Source: a virus. Taken from it: DNA of 28,882 nt. The stretch lies in IMG/VR virus record IMGVR_UViG_3300027743_000073, positions 1 through 28,882 of that record. One strand, 5' to 3'. The notes beneath the pieces were generated by a model. It was not told the origin of the DNA, did no database searches, and saw nothing but the letters and a program-made list of their open reading frames with translations. Made by a program: the position numbers and the translations under genes. This document shows positions 10,877-19,505 of the stretch, one piece after another. Every line of letters begins with the position of its first letter. Within the stretch, counting starts at the first letter, position 1.

Positions 10877-11265
10877 TGCCATTATTTACATCAGTTGGAC
10901 TTGCTCTTGGAGCATCAGCAGCAACCGCAGCCGCAACCGGAGCAGCAGCAATTGGAGCCGGCGCAGCCGCCGCAGGGGTTGGTGTGTCTGCCGCTTCGGC
11001 AATGGCGGGGCAGCAAGCGCAACAAGACGCAATGCGTCAGCAGAAGAAGGCGCAGAACCAGGCAACACAGGCAGCAGCCTCGCAGCAGCGTCAGTCCGAA
11101 ATGGCAATCAACGCTGCCAACCGCCGCTCACCTGATGTCAGCAGCATCATGGCAGGTGCATCAAAGGCAGCAGGTAGTGGCCCGTCAGGAACAATGCTTA
11201 CCGGGCCGGCAGGTGTTGACCCGAACTCGCTCGCGCTCGGACGCAGTTCGCTGCTAGGTGGATAA
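10876..11265 (+). CDS. Alanine-rich virion-associated protein upstream of portal
   Basis: The ATG at 10876 overlaps the acetyltransferase stop, and an earlier in-frame start would lie inside that gene. The 129-residue product has an N-terminal Ala/Gly-rich hydrophobic segment (GASAATAAATGAAAIGAGAA), a glutamine-rich helix (QQAQQDAMRQQKKAQNQATQ) and a C-terminus carrying RRSPDVSSIMAGASKAAGSG, PSGTMLTGPAGVDPNSLALG and SSLLGG. Proteins with this build and the conserved PSGTxLTGxxGV...LxLGxxxLLG tail are found just upstream of the portal gene in many tailed phages. The role is not settled; a head-assembly or ejected protein is likely. Confidence 0.65.
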   Translation: MPLFTSVGLALGASAATAAATGAAAIGAGAAAAGVGVSAASAMAGQQAQQDAMRQQKKAQNQATQAAASQQRQSEMAINAANRRSPDVSSIMAGASKAAGSGPSGTMLTGPAGVDPNSLALGRSSLLGG

Positions 11266-11267
11266 AC

Positions 11268-12983
11268 ATGAGTCAATACACTGGCGACAACAACTCGTAC
11301 GAAAACGCTCCAACACGCGACAGGCTGTTCACGCGGTGGGGTCAACTCAAGTCTGAACGTGCGTCTTGGTGGGCGCACTATCAGGAGTTGACAACCTTCA
11401 TCCTCCCTCGCAATGGTCGATATTTCTCGCAAGACCGCGACAAGGGACACCGCCGGCACAACGCCATCTACGACAATACGGGGACTCGCGCCCTACGAAC
11501 TCTCGGTGCAGGGATGATGGCTGGTGCAACTTCGCCGGCGCGGCCGTGGTTTCGACTCGGAACCGCCGACCCTGAGTTGAACTCCTACCAGCCAGTTAAA
11601 CTGTGGCTTGATGATGTCACGAAGCGCATGCAGTTGGTCTTTCAACGATCCAACACATATCGCGCATTGCACGGAATGTACGAGGAACTTGGGACATTTG
11701 GTACGGCCGCCTCAATCGTGCTGCCGGACTTCACTAATGTCATCCACCAGTACCCCGTGACTTGCGGCGAGTATTGCATTGCCACGGACTATCAGGGTCG
11801 CGTTTGCACCCTGTACCGAGAATTTGAAAAGACCGTCAGCGAACTCGTCAAAGAGTTTGGCTACAAGAACTGCTCAATCAGTGTGCAGAACCAATACGAC
11901 AGGGGTTCCCTTGACCAATGGATCACCATTATTCATGCGATTGAACCTCGCGCTGACCGCGATCATTCAAAGCGCGACAACAAGAATATGCCGTGGGGTA
12001 GTTGGTACTTCGAAGTTGGAGGAGAACCAAACAAGTTCTTGTCCGAAAGTGGATTTGCTCAATTCCCATGCCTTGTGCCTCGCTGGTCAACCGTTGGGGG
12101 TGATATCTACGGGAACTCGCCTGGCATGGAAGCATTGGGTGACATCAAGCAACTGCAACACGAACAACTACGCAAGGCGCAGGTCATCGACTACCAGACG
12201 AAACCGCCGCTGCAAGTCCCGGCGAACATGAAGAACCGCGACGTTGAGATGCTGCCCGGTGGTATTACGTTTGTCGATGGTGTCAACTCAGGGATCAAGA
12301 CCGCCTTTGAGGTCAACCTCAACCTGCAACACCTGCTCGGTGACATTCAGGATGTGCGCGAGCGTGTGCGCGGGTCGTTCTACGCTGATCTGTTCCTGAT
12401 GCTTGCTAACGCCACCGACACCCGCATGACAGCGACTGAGGTGGCAGAGCGGCATGAGGAGAAACTGCTGATGCTTGGCCCTGTGCTTGAGCGTCTGCAC
12501 AACGAACTCCTCGACCCGCTCATTGACATCACTTTCACCCGCATGGTTGCAGCCGGCATCGTCCCGCCAGCACCACCCGAACTGCAAGGCATGGACTTGA
12601 GCGTTGAGTTCGTGTCAATGCTTGCTCAGGCTCAACGCGCCATCGGAACCAACAGCGTTGACAGATTTGTTGGCAACCTTGGTCAAGTCGCCACCTTCAA
12701 GCCTGATGTGCTTGACAAGTTTGACGCTGACCAATGGGTTGACGCGTACTCCGACATGCTCGGCGTTGACCCAAGTCTGATCGTTGCCGACAAGCAGGTG
12801 GCATTGATCCGCGACGCACGCAACAAGGCGATGGCTGCAAAGGAGCAGGTCGCAGCAATGCAGCAGCAGAGCGAAACCGCCAAGAATCTTGCACAGGCTC
12901 CGACTGGCGGCGGTCAGAACGCGCTGATGGATGTGATGAACCAATTCTCAGGGTACGGATCACCGTCACCTTCTCAGGTGTAG
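11268..12983 (+). CDS. Portal protein (head-tail connector)
   Basis: The 571-residue product belongs to the podovirus head-to-tail connector family, which forms a twelve-subunit ring through which DNA is packaged and ejected. Family features include the start RLFTRWGQLKSERASWWAHY, ILPRNGRYF near residue 47, GAGMMAGATSPARPWF from residue 80, YRALHGMYEELGTFGTAASI, and the stem region with IYGNSPGMEALGDIKQLQHE and MTATEVAERHEEKLLMLGPV. The C-terminus is glutamine-rich (AAMQQQSETAKNLAQAP), probably the barrel or crown end. An AGGTGGA ribosome-binding site precedes the ATG. Length is normal for the family. The TAG stop falls inside copy B of the repeated element. Confidence 0.93.
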   Translation: MSQYTGDNNSYENAPTRDRLFTRWGQLKSERASWWAHYQELTTFILPRNGRYFSQDRDKGHRRHNAIYDNTGTRALRTLGAGMMAGATSPARPWFRLGTADPELNSYQPVKLWLDDVTKRMQLVFQRSNTYRALHGMYEELGTFGTAASIVLPDFTNVIHQYPVTCGEYCIATDYQGRVCTLYREFEKTVSELVKEFGYKNCSISVQNQYDRGSLDQWITIIHAIEPRADRDHSKRDNKNMPWGSWYFEVGGEPNKFLSESGFAQFPCLVPRWSTVGGDIYGNSPGMEALGDIKQLQHEQLRKAQVIDYQTKPPLQVPANMKNRDVEMLPGGITFVDGVNSGIKTAFEVNLNLQHLLGDIQDVRERVRGSFYADLFLMLANATDTRMTATEVAERHEEKLLMLGPVLERLHNELLDPLIDITFTRMVAAGIVPPAPPELQGMDLSVEFVSMLAQAQRAIGTNSVDRFVGNLGQVATFKPDVLDKFDADQWVDAYSDMLGVDPSLIVADKQVALIRDARNKAMAAKEQVAAMQQQSETAKNLAQAPTGGGQNALMDVMNQFSGYGSPSPSQV

Positions 12984-13017
12984 TACCCGTATTGTGAATA
13001 ACGCTCGCTAAATTTAT
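12981..13017 (+). promoter_or_regulatory. Bipartite repeated element, copy B
   Basis: TAGTACCCGTAT (12981-12992), 15 bases, then CTAAATTTAT (13008-13017). It matches copy A at 10396-10431 in both blocks and in the distance between them. Here the second block ends 3 bases before the ATG at 13021, and no ribosome-binding site is visible. As in copy A, the first block begins with the TAG stop of the gene before it. It stands at the head of the Bbp19-scaffold-capsid group. Confidence 0.5.
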
Positions 13018-13020
13018 CCA

Positions 13021-13362
13021 ATGAGCAACTATGACCCGCTCGACATCCGTGGACAGGAGCGCACGAAAGCAGAACGCGATCTGCGCGACAAACTGTCCAA
13101 GGAAATCGAGGAATCGGATATCAAGTGGTTGATGAGTAGCAAGCGAGGTCGCCGATTCTTGTGGCGACATCTAGATCAGGCTGGAGTATTTAGGCTTAGT
13201 TTCAACACCAATGCAATGGCAATGGCCTTTGCAGAAGGAAACCGGAACTTTGGACTGCGTACCCTCGACATGATCCACTCGCTTTGCCCGGAGTTGTACC
13301 CAACGATGGTGAAGGAACACAATGGCAGACACACTGACAACGACAACAGCAACAACCAATGA
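13021..13362 (+). CDS. Bbp19-like phage protein
   Basis: The 113-residue product has the Bbp19-type core IKWLMSSKRGRRFLWRHLDQ, then AGVFRLSF, then AFAEGNRNFGLRTLDMIHSL and CPELYPTMVKE. This small helical domain is regularly encoded between portal and capsid genes in BPP-1- and epsilon15-like podoviruses. Its position suggests a part in head assembly, but no activity is known to me. The last 41 bases overlap the scaffold gene in another frame, and the final residues (NGRHTDNDNSNNQ) read like overlap-driven sequence. Confidence 0.82.
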   Translation: MSNYDPLDIRGQERTKAERDLRDKLSKEIEESDIKWLMSSKRGRRFLWRHLDQAGVFRLSFNTNAMAMAFAEGNRNFGLRTLDMIHSLCPELYPTMVKEHNGRHTDNDNSNNQ

Positions 13363-13987
13363 CACTGCTGTCGCTGACGCTGCACCCAAGAGCGAAGTAA
13401 GCATTGCTGACGCGCTCTACGGTGGCAAGGCAACCGAAGGACAGGAACAGCAAGTTGCGGATGCAACCAAGGCTGTCGAAACCGACGCAACAAAGGTTGA
13501 CGCTCCACAGGGCGCACCCGAAAAGTACGAATTCAAAGCCTCTGAAGGCAAAGCATTCGACGCAGAAGTGCTAACCGCATTCGCTGATGTTGCAAAGGAA
13601 TTGAACCTGACCCAGGATGCTGCACAGAAGGTACTTGACCGCATGGCTCCAAAGATGGAGGCGCGTCAAGCCCAGCAGATCGAGACCCTCCGCACACAAT
13701 GGGCGGACAGTTCAAAGGTTGACAAGGAATTCGGTGGAGAGAAACTCTCCGAGAACCTGTCAACCGCGAAGAAAGCACTCGACCAGTTCGGGACACCTGA
13801 ACTTCGATCACTACTGAACGAATCCGGTCTTGGAAATCACCCGGAGTTCATCCGGTTTATGTTCCGAGCGGGTAAGTCAATTTCCGAAGACCGCTACGTT
13901 GGACAGGCAAACGGTGCAGCCCCATCACAGGGACGGCCGCGAGACTTCGCCAGCCAAGCAGCCTTCCTTTATTCCAAACAGTCCTAA
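13322..13987 (+). CDS. Capsid scaffolding/assembly protein
   Basis: The 221-residue product has the expected build of a podovirus scaffold: a disordered, threonine- and alanine-rich acidic N-terminus (about 60 residues) and helices from KYEFKASEGKAFDAEVLTAF onward, including FADVAKELNLTQDAAQKVLD. A conserved C-terminal part follows: DKEFGGEKLSENLSTAKKAL, DQFGTPELRSLLNESGLGNH, PEFIRFMFRAGKSISEDRYV. Scaffolds guide capsid subunits into procapsids and then leave. The gene lies directly before the major capsid gene, as usual. AAGGA precedes the ATG at good distance although it lies in the upstream gene. Confidence 0.82.
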   Translation: MADTLTTTTATTNDTAVADAAPKSEVSIADALYGGKATEGQEQQVADATKAVETDATKVDAPQGAPEKYEFKASEGKAFDAEVLTAFADVAKELNLTQDAAQKVLDRMAPKMEARQAQQIETLRTQWADSSKVDKEFGGEKLSENLSTAKKALDQFGTPELRSLLNESGLGNHPEFIRFMFRAGKSISEDRYVGQANGAAPSQGRPRDFASQAAFLYSKQS

Positions 13988-14006
13988 TTTATAAGGAATT
14001 ACTATT

Positions 14007-15023
14007 ATGGCAACTCTTTCTTCTACTAATTTAACGCTTGCTGATTGGGCAAAGCGTACTGATCCAGATGGCCGTACTCCGGTCATTGCCGAACTGCTCT
14101 CTCAAAGCAACGAAATCCTTGAAGATTGCGTATTCAAGGAAGGAAATCTGCCAACCGGAGAGCGCGTAGTCATCCGTACAGGTCTTCCGACCGTGTACTG
14201 GCGTGCGCTCAACCAAGGCATTCCAAACAGCAAGTCAACGACCGCGCAGGTCGATGAAGCATGCGGCATGCTTGAGGCTCGCTCCGAAGTTGACAAGGAT
14301 CTTGCGATGCTCAACGGCAACACGGCTCAGTTCCGTTTGTCCGAAGACACCGCGTTCCTTGAGGCGATGAATCAGACCCAGGCTACGACCATGTTCTACG
14401 GCAATCCTGCCATTGAACCAAAGTCGTTCCTTGGTCTTGCAGCCCGTTATTCAAGCCTTTCCGCAAGCAACGGCCAGAACATTCTGGATGCTGGTGGCAC
14501 TGGTTCGGACAACACTTCGGTGTACCTCGTTGTGTGGGGTGACAACACCGTGTATTGCCCGTTCCCAAAGGGATCGAAGGCAGGACTGATCCACGAAGAC
14601 CTCGGCGAGCAGACTGTCTACAGCGGCGACAACCGTTTGCAGGCTTATGCAACCCGTTACCAGTGGAAGAACGGTCTTGTTGTCAAGGATTGGCGTTACG
14701 TTGTTCGTATTGCCAACATTGACATCAGCGATCTGTTTGCTCAGACCGGGTCGCAAGCAACCGGCGCAGCCACCGCACTTGTCAAGATGATGGCACGCGC
14801 CATGTATCGCATCCCAAATTTGGCGATGGGTCGTTCTGCCTTCTACATGAACCGTACCGTTCACAGCGGTCTGTCGGTTGCTGCGCTTGACAAGAGCAGT
14901 GCTGTCCTCAAAATCAACGAAGGACTCTCGCAGTTCGGCACGGCAAGCAGTTACCTGTCGTTCCTCGGAATTCCGTTGCGTCGCGTTGATTCACTCATCA
15001 ATGCCGAAGCCCGTATTACCTAA
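14007..15023 (+). CDS. Major capsid protein, GP7/epsilon15-like
   Basis: The 338-residue product is recognised as the HK97-fold capsid protein of epsilon15-like podoviruses. Landmarks include the N-terminal LTLADWAKRTDPDGRTPVIA, then LPTGERVVIRTGLPTVYWRA, then GNPAIEPKSFLGLAARYSSL, and a glycine-rich loop before DNTSVYLVVWGDNTVYCPFP. The C-terminal half has WRYVVRIANIDISDL and the ending FLGIPLRRVDSLINAEARIT. An AAGGA ribosome-binding site lies 9 bases before the ATG in an AT-rich leader (CTAATTTATAAGGAATTACT), suited to strong translation. It follows the scaffold gene and precedes the cement protein, as in BPP-1. Confidence 0.92.
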   Translation: MATLSSTNLTLADWAKRTDPDGRTPVIAELLSQSNEILEDCVFKEGNLPTGERVVIRTGLPTVYWRALNQGIPNSKSTTAQVDEACGMLEARSEVDKDLAMLNGNTAQFRLSEDTAFLEAMNQTQATTMFYGNPAIEPKSFLGLAARYSSLSASNGQNILDAGGTGSDNTSVYLVVWGDNTVYCPFPKGSKAGLIHEDLGEQTVYSGDNRLQAYATRYQWKNGLVVKDWRYVVRIANIDISDLFAQTGSQATGAATALVKMMARAMYRIPNLAMGRSAFYMNRTVHSGLSVAALDKSSAVLKINEGLSQFGTASSYLSFLGIPLRRVDSLINAEARIT

Positions 15024-15049
15024 TACTTCTACAGAAAGAGAACAACAAA

Positions 15050-15553
15050 ATGATTTTAGATCAAAACCTTCGCTTTGGTTCGACTGGAGCAATCACCACT
15101 GCGTCCACCTATGTGTGTGCTGACGTTGTGAATCTTCAGGCAAAAACCGCGTACTCTGCCACCGCATCCGGCAGTCTGTACACGGTTTCTCAGGGAACCC
15201 AGAACCTCGACATTGGTTCTGGCACAGACCTGTATGTGTATTTCACCGTGACTACCGCTCTTGCCGGCGGTACTAACGCAACTTTCCAAGCCGTAGCGTC
15301 AAGCAGTGCAACGCTCGCGTCTGGAAACATTGTTGTTGGCGAAGTCAGCCTCATTGTGACTGCGAACCTTGGCGTTGGTCAGCAAGTTGCTGTCCGCGTC
15401 AGTCCGCAGCAACTCGGTGCTGCTGCACTTCAGTACCTCGGCGCACAAGTTATTACCACTGGTACTTTCACCACTGGTGCAATTTCTGCTGACCTAGTCA
15501 TGGACATTCAGGACGGCAAGCGTTCGTATGCTTCCGGTTTCTCAATCGTTTAA
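15050..15553 (+). CDS. Bbp16-type capsid cement (decoration) protein
   Basis: The 167-residue product begins MILDQNLRFGSTGAITTAST and is made almost entirely of beta strands and small residues (YSATASGSLYTVSQGTQNLD; LYVYFTVTTALAGGTNATFQ). It ends ISADLVMDIQDGKRSYASGF. This pattern and the place directly after the capsid gene match the Bbp16/epsilon15 gp10 cement proteins, which clamp neighbouring capsid subunits on the outside of the head. An AGAAAGAGA ribosome-binding region precedes the ATG. The length is normal. Confidence 0.85.
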   Translation: MILDQNLRFGSTGAITTASTYVCADVVNLQAKTAYSATASGSLYTVSQGTQNLDIGSGTDLYVYFTVTTALAGGTNATFQAVASSSATLASGNIVVGEVSLIVTANLGVGQQVAVRVSPQQLGAAALQYLGAQVITTGTFTTGAISADLVMDIQDGKRSYASGFSIV

Positions 15554-15565
15554 CAGGAAAGTTTT

Positions 15566-15790
15566 ATGCCAAAGGTTCAAGCAAAAATCCTGTGTTTCGT
15601 TGACAACGGTCTTCGCCAGCCTGGAGACATCTTTGAATACAGCGGCCCACGGAACAACAACGTCGAGATTCTTGACGGTTCTTGGGACGAAGGAATTACC
15701 AAACCTACGGTTGATGCTTCCGGAAGGAAGTGGAAAGCCAAGGGCAAGCGTAAGTCTTCAGATGATGAAGCGGACGTTGACGAAGGTTGA
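15566..15790 (+). CDS. 74-residue phage protein after the cement gene
   Basis: The product starts MPKVQAKILCFVDNGLRQPG, continues DIFEYSGPRNNNVEILDGSW and ends in a charged tail with alternating lysines and acids (GRKWKAKGKRKSSDDEADVD). An ACAGGAAAG ribosome-binding site precedes the ATG. The short beta N-terminal part (strand, turn at PGD, FxYxGP) resembles small proteins found in phage head modules; their role is unknown. It is the last gene before the terminator at 15814. Confidence 0.72.
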   Translation: MPKVQAKILCFVDNGLRQPGDIFEYSGPRNNNVEILDGSWDEGITKPTVDASGRKWKAKGKRKSSDDEADVDEG

Positions 15791-15813
15791 ACCTTTGATT
15801 TGATTTGCCGCAT

Positions 15814-15851
15814 GGGGGGAGTCGCTGGGAAACCACGGCTCCCCCTTGTTT
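15814..15851 (+). terminator. Strong intrinsic terminator between head and tail genes
   Basis: GGGGGAGTCG pairs with CGGCTCCCCC (one T-G wobble), extended after a single-base bulge by TGG with CCA around a GAAA tetraloop. The hairpin spans about 15815-15845 and is followed by TTGTTT. This is the textbook form of a rho-independent terminator. It lies between the 15566 gene and the tail adaptor, so it would lower tail-gene transcription relative to capsid genes. Confidence 0.85.
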
Positions 15852-15873
15852 CTAGTTGAAAGGAGCCACTAAA

Positions 15874-16554
15874 TTGGCCTCAGAAGTCGATATTTGTAAC
15901 CTTTCTCTATCACACATCGGGGATGAAGCGACAGTCTCAAGCATCAACCCACCTGAAGCATCGTTTCAGGCAGGTCTGTGCGCCCGTTTCTACCCCATTG
16001 CTCGCGACTCCCTGCTGCAAATGCACAACTGGAACTTTGGTTCTAAGCGTGTCAATCTTGCACAAGTGACCAACGTGTGGCCGCAATGGGAGTACGCATA
16101 CGCAGTGCCTGGTGACTGCGTGACCATTGTCAGTGTGCTGCCTCCTGACGCTGCCAACGACTACGCGACGCAGTTTGTCCCTACCGACAGCCCGTCATTT
16201 GGACACAACTACTCGCCGCTTATTGCCGCAGGTCAGTACGTCCCGCAGCCGTACGCCGTTGAGGCTGACACCCTTGGTGCAGGTGTGATCTACACCAACC
16301 AGGCAAGTGCAATGCTTCGGTATCAGTCGCTTGTTTCTGACCCAACCAAATTCACGCCGCTGTTCGTGATGACGTTGTCTTGGCACTTGGCATCGATGCT
16401 TGCGGGGCCGATCATCAAGGGCGATACCGGGTCTGCTGAAGCGAAGCGATGCCTACAGATGATGGCTGGGTATCTGTCTCAGGCGCGAACAAGTGACTCA
16501 AACATGCGAAACATCAAGGTGGAACACATCGTTCCCTGGTCAGCAGGAAGATAA
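15874..16554 (+). CDS. Tail tubular protein A-like adaptor
   Basis: The frame is open from a TTG at 15856, but AAAGGAG at 15859-15865 is a clear ribosome-binding site 8 bases before the TTG at 15874, so the protein starts there (226 aa). The start SEVDICNLSLSHIGDEATVS and the later CARFYPIARDSLLQMHNWNF then GSKRVNLAQV match the T7 gp11-type adaptor family (ICNxALxxIGD...C...Y...R..LL....WNFA..R). A ring of this protein joins the portal to the tail nozzle. The C-terminal half includes MLSWHLASMLAGPIIKG-like helices (here MTLSWHLASMLAGPI). The gene follows a terminator, so a promoter or read-through must supply it. Confidence 0.85.
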   Translation: MASEVDICNLSLSHIGDEATVSSINPPEASFQAGLCARFYPIARDSLLQMHNWNFGSKRVNLAQVTNVWPQWEYAYAVPGDCVTIVSVLPPDAANDYATQFVPTDSPSFGHNYSPLIAAGQYVPQPYAVEADTLGAGVIYTNQASAMLRYQSLVSDPTKFTPLFVMTLSWHLASMLAGPIIKGDTGSAEAKRCLQMMAGYLSQARTSDSNMRNIKVEHIVPWSAGR

Positions 16555-16556
16555 AC

Positions 16557-19493
16557 ATGCCGATGACACGCACCTTCTTCCGTTCGTTTGCCGGCGGCGA
16601 GTTGTCGCCTGAAATGTTTGGACGCATTGACGATGTCAAGTTCCAAACCGGGGCGGCAAAGTTGCGAAACTTCATTGCTATGCCACAAGGCCCGGCAGAG
16701 AACCGAGCCGGGACAGCGTTTGTGCGAGCGGTCAAGAACAGCGCAAAGCGCACTCGACTGATCCCGTTCACCTACAGCACAACGCAAACGATGGTGCTTG
16801 AACTTGGTGATGGGTACATCCGGTTCCACACGCAGGGTGCGACGCTGTTGGTTGGCACTCCAAGCGCATTCAGCACAACAAAGACCATCACGGCTGTTGA
16901 TATTGCCACAGAAACTGTGACAAGCAACGCGCACGGCTATGCAAACGGAACACCAATCCAAATTGCAGCCACAACAACAATTCCAGCAGGTTTGTCTGCC
17001 CTCACAACTTATTATGTTGTTGGCGCAACCACAAACACATTTCAATTCTCTTTGACTGTTGGTGGAGCGGCAATTGATATTACAAGTACTGGTGCTGGAA
17101 CAATTACGACAAACCAAGTTTATTCTTTGGGCGATCTTGTAAGTTCCGGTGGGTCAAACTATTACTGCATCCTTGCATCAACAGGCAATCTGCCAACCAA
17201 TGCAACGTATTGGTATCCGATTCCTTCAGCCGCGTACGAAATCCCTACCCCGTACGCAGAGGCTGACCTGTTTGACTTGCACTATGTGCAGTCTGCCGAT
17301 GTGCTGACCATTGTCCACCCAAACTATGCACCACGCGAGTTGCGCCGGCTTGGTGCAACAACGTGGACGCTGTCAACAATCTTATTTGTGTCGCCAGTTG
17401 CAGCACCTGCTGCGCCAACGGTAACTGCGAATCGTGGTCGATCCATCAACATTTCGGGCATTACAAACGCCGCAATTGCGGTGATTACAACAGTTGCCGA
17501 CCACAATTTTGCTCTTGGAGATCCGGTTGAAATTAGCGGTGTTCTTGGAATGACAGAGGCAAATGGATTTTGGATTGTCCATAAGAACACGCCTAGCACT
17601 AAATTAGAAGTGCAGTCTTACACGACCGGGGCGCACTTTAACAGCACTAATCCACCTGTTGGTATTTACACAAGTGGTGGAAGTATTCAGTACGCCAACC
17701 AGTCGCAAGACCTTGACAACTTCTATGTCATTACATCTATTGCAACAAACGGGTTTGACGAAAGTGTTGCTAGTCCTTCGGGGACAGTATTCAACAACTT
17801 GAATGTGACGGGCGCGTCGAATGATTTGACATGGACGGCTGTGTCAGGGGCATTGCGATACAACATCTATAAGAAGCAAAATGGTTTGTATGGTTATATC
17901 GGACAATCCGATACCAATTCGTTTACTGACAACAACATTGCGCCTGACATGGGAATCACGCCTCCCATCGTTGACCCGGTGTTCATGTCCGCAGGGAACT
18001 ACCCACAGGCCGTGAGTTACTTTGAGCAGCGTCGAGTGTTTGCCGGCACAACGAACGAGCCACAAAGCATGTGGATGACGCGGTCAGGAACCGAAAGCGA
18101 TATGTCGTACTCGCTTCCTGTCAAGGACGATGACCGAATCAACTTCCGTGTCGCAGCGCGAGAAGCCAACACCATCCGTCATGTCATCCCGTTGACACAG
18201 TTGATCCTCCTGACCAGCGCAGCGGAGTGGCGCGTCAGCCCGGTGAACAGCGATGCGATCACACCGACCACGGTGTCTGTGCGTCCGCAGTCGTACGTTG
18301 GCGCAAGCAACGTGCAGCCTGAGATCATCAACAACAGCATGGTGTACTGCGCTGCGAGAGGCGGTCACATTCGCGAACTCGGCTACTCATGGCAGTCGAA
18401 CGGGTTCATCACTGGCGACCTGTCAATCCGCGCTGCTCACCTGTTTGACAACTTTAACATTGTTGACATGTGCTACGCCAAGTCCCCGCAGCCGCTCTTG
18501 TGGTTTGTGTCAACGACAGGCAAACTGCTTGGGCTGACCTACGTCCCTGAACAGCAGATCGGTGCATGGCATCAGCACGACACCGACGGCGTGTTTGAGT
18601 CCTGCACCGTTGTCGCAGAAGGCAACGAAGACTCCTTGTACGTCATTGTTCAACGCACTATCAACGGCAACTCGGTGCGATACGTTGAGCGGATGGCAAC
18701 TCGGCAGGTCAACTTGCTCAAAGACTGTTTCTTCGTGGACGCTGGATCGACGTTTAACGGCACAAACCTGACCGCGACAACCGTTACGGTGACGGGCGGC
18801 ACATCTTGGGGGCCGGCAGACGTACTGACGATCACCGCCTCCTCAAACCTGTTCGTGTGGCCCGGAACCACCGATGTCAACGATGCCATTGTGTTGACAG
18901 ATTCCACAGGTGCTTCTTATCGCCTCAAGATCCTCGCTACGAGTTCCCCGACTGTGGCAACAGCCAAGGTGGACAAGGTCATTCCGGTCGCTCTCAGGGC
19001 AACTCCGACCACTGTGTGGGCATTTGCACGGGACACGGTCAGCGGTCTGTCGCACCTTGAGGGCAAGACGGTCAGCATCCTTGCCGACGGGGCGGTCATG
19101 CCGCAGGTGGTGGTGACCGGAGGGGTGGCAGTCCTTGAACGTGCGTCGGTGGTAGTTCACGTTGGTCTGCCGTACCAAAGCGACCTACAGACCCTGCCAG
19201 TGGCATTGAACATCGACGCATTCGCGCAGGGGCGCGTGAAGAACGTCAACCAGGCATGGATTCGGGTGTTCCAATCGTCGGGTGTATTTGTCGGGCCTGA
19301 CGCAAACAAGTTGACAGAAGTCAAGCAGCGCACCACCGAGCCGTACGGTTCACCGCCAGCCCTGAAATCCGATGAAGTCAGCGTTGCTATGACCCCGACA
19401 TGGGCGCAGTCCGGTCAAATCTACATTCGGCAGAGCGACCCGCTCCCGCTGACCATTGTCGGCATTACCACAGAGATTGTTGTCGGCAGTTAA
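16557..19493 (+). CDS. Tail tubular protein B / nozzle-like protein
   Basis: The 978-residue product starts FFRSFAGGELSPEMFGRIDD and continues LRNFIAMPQGPAENRAGTAF, the standard N-terminus of the large nozzle-type protein encoded after the adaptor in podoviruses. Added modules lie inside it. Residues about 112-185 are a small beta domain (HGYANGTPIQIAATTTIPAG, LTTYYVVGATTNTFQF). About 297-378 is an E1 FCCH-like domain (ADHNFALGDPVEISGVLGM). About 382-458 is a fibronectin type III-like domain. The second half returns to the family core (PQAVSYFEQRRVFAGTTNEP; LTSAAEWRVS). The inserted modules are AT-richer than the flanking core. The protein probably forms the tail tube tip, with the extra domains exposed. 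Confidence 0.85.
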   Translation: MPMTRTFFRSFAGGELSPEMFGRIDDVKFQTGAAKLRNFIAMPQGPAENRAGTAFVRAVKNSAKRTRLIPFTYSTTQTMVLELGDGYIRFHTQGATLLVGTPSAFSTTKTITAVDIATETVTSNAHGYANGTPIQIAATTTIPAGLSALTTYYVVGATTNTFQFSLTVGGAAIDITSTGAGTITTNQVYSLGDLVSSGGSNYYCILASTGNLPTNATYWYPIPSAAYEIPTPYAEADLFDLHYVQSADVLTIVHPNYAPRELRRLGATTWTLSTILFVSPVAAPAAPTVTANRGRSINISGITNAAIAVITTVADHNFALGDPVEISGVLGMTEANGFWIVHKNTPSTKLEVQSYTTGAHFNSTNPPVGIYTSGGSIQYANQSQDLDNFYVITSIATNGFDESVASPSGTVFNNLNVTGASNDLTWTAVSGALRYNIYKKQNGLYGYIGQSDTNSFTDNNIAPDMGITPPIVDPVFMSAGNYPQAVSYFEQRRVFAGTTNEPQSMWMTRSGTESDMSYSLPVKDDDRINFRVAAREANTIRHVIPLTQLILLTSAAEWRVSPVNSDAITPTTVSVRPQSYVGASNVQPEIINNSMVYCAARGGHIRELGYSWQSNGFITGDLSIRAAHLFDNFNIVDMCYAKSPQPLLWFVSTTGKLLGLTYVPEQQIGAWHQHDTDGVFESCTVVAEGNEDSLYVIVQRTINGNSVRYVERMATRQVNLLKDCFFVDAGSTFNGTNLTATTVTVTGGTSWGPADVLTITASSNLFVWPGTTDVNDAIVLTDSTGASYRLKILATSSPTVATAKVDKVIPVALRATPTTVWAFARDTVSGLSHLEGKTVSILADGAVMPQVVVTGGVAVLERASVVVHVGLPYQSDLQTLPVALNIDAFAQGRVKNVNQAWIRVFQSSGVFVGPDANKLTEVKQRTTEPYGSPPALKSDEVSVAMTPTWAQSGQIYIRQSDPLPLTIVGITTEIVVGS

Positions 19494-19505
19494 CAGGAGA
19501 AAGAC

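Noticed and set aside
13984-13992. Third copy of the bipartite element, from CTAATTTAT before the capsid gene
   Set aside because: The TAGTACCCGTAT block is missing at the required distance; the AT-rich block alone is explained by the capsid gene leader.
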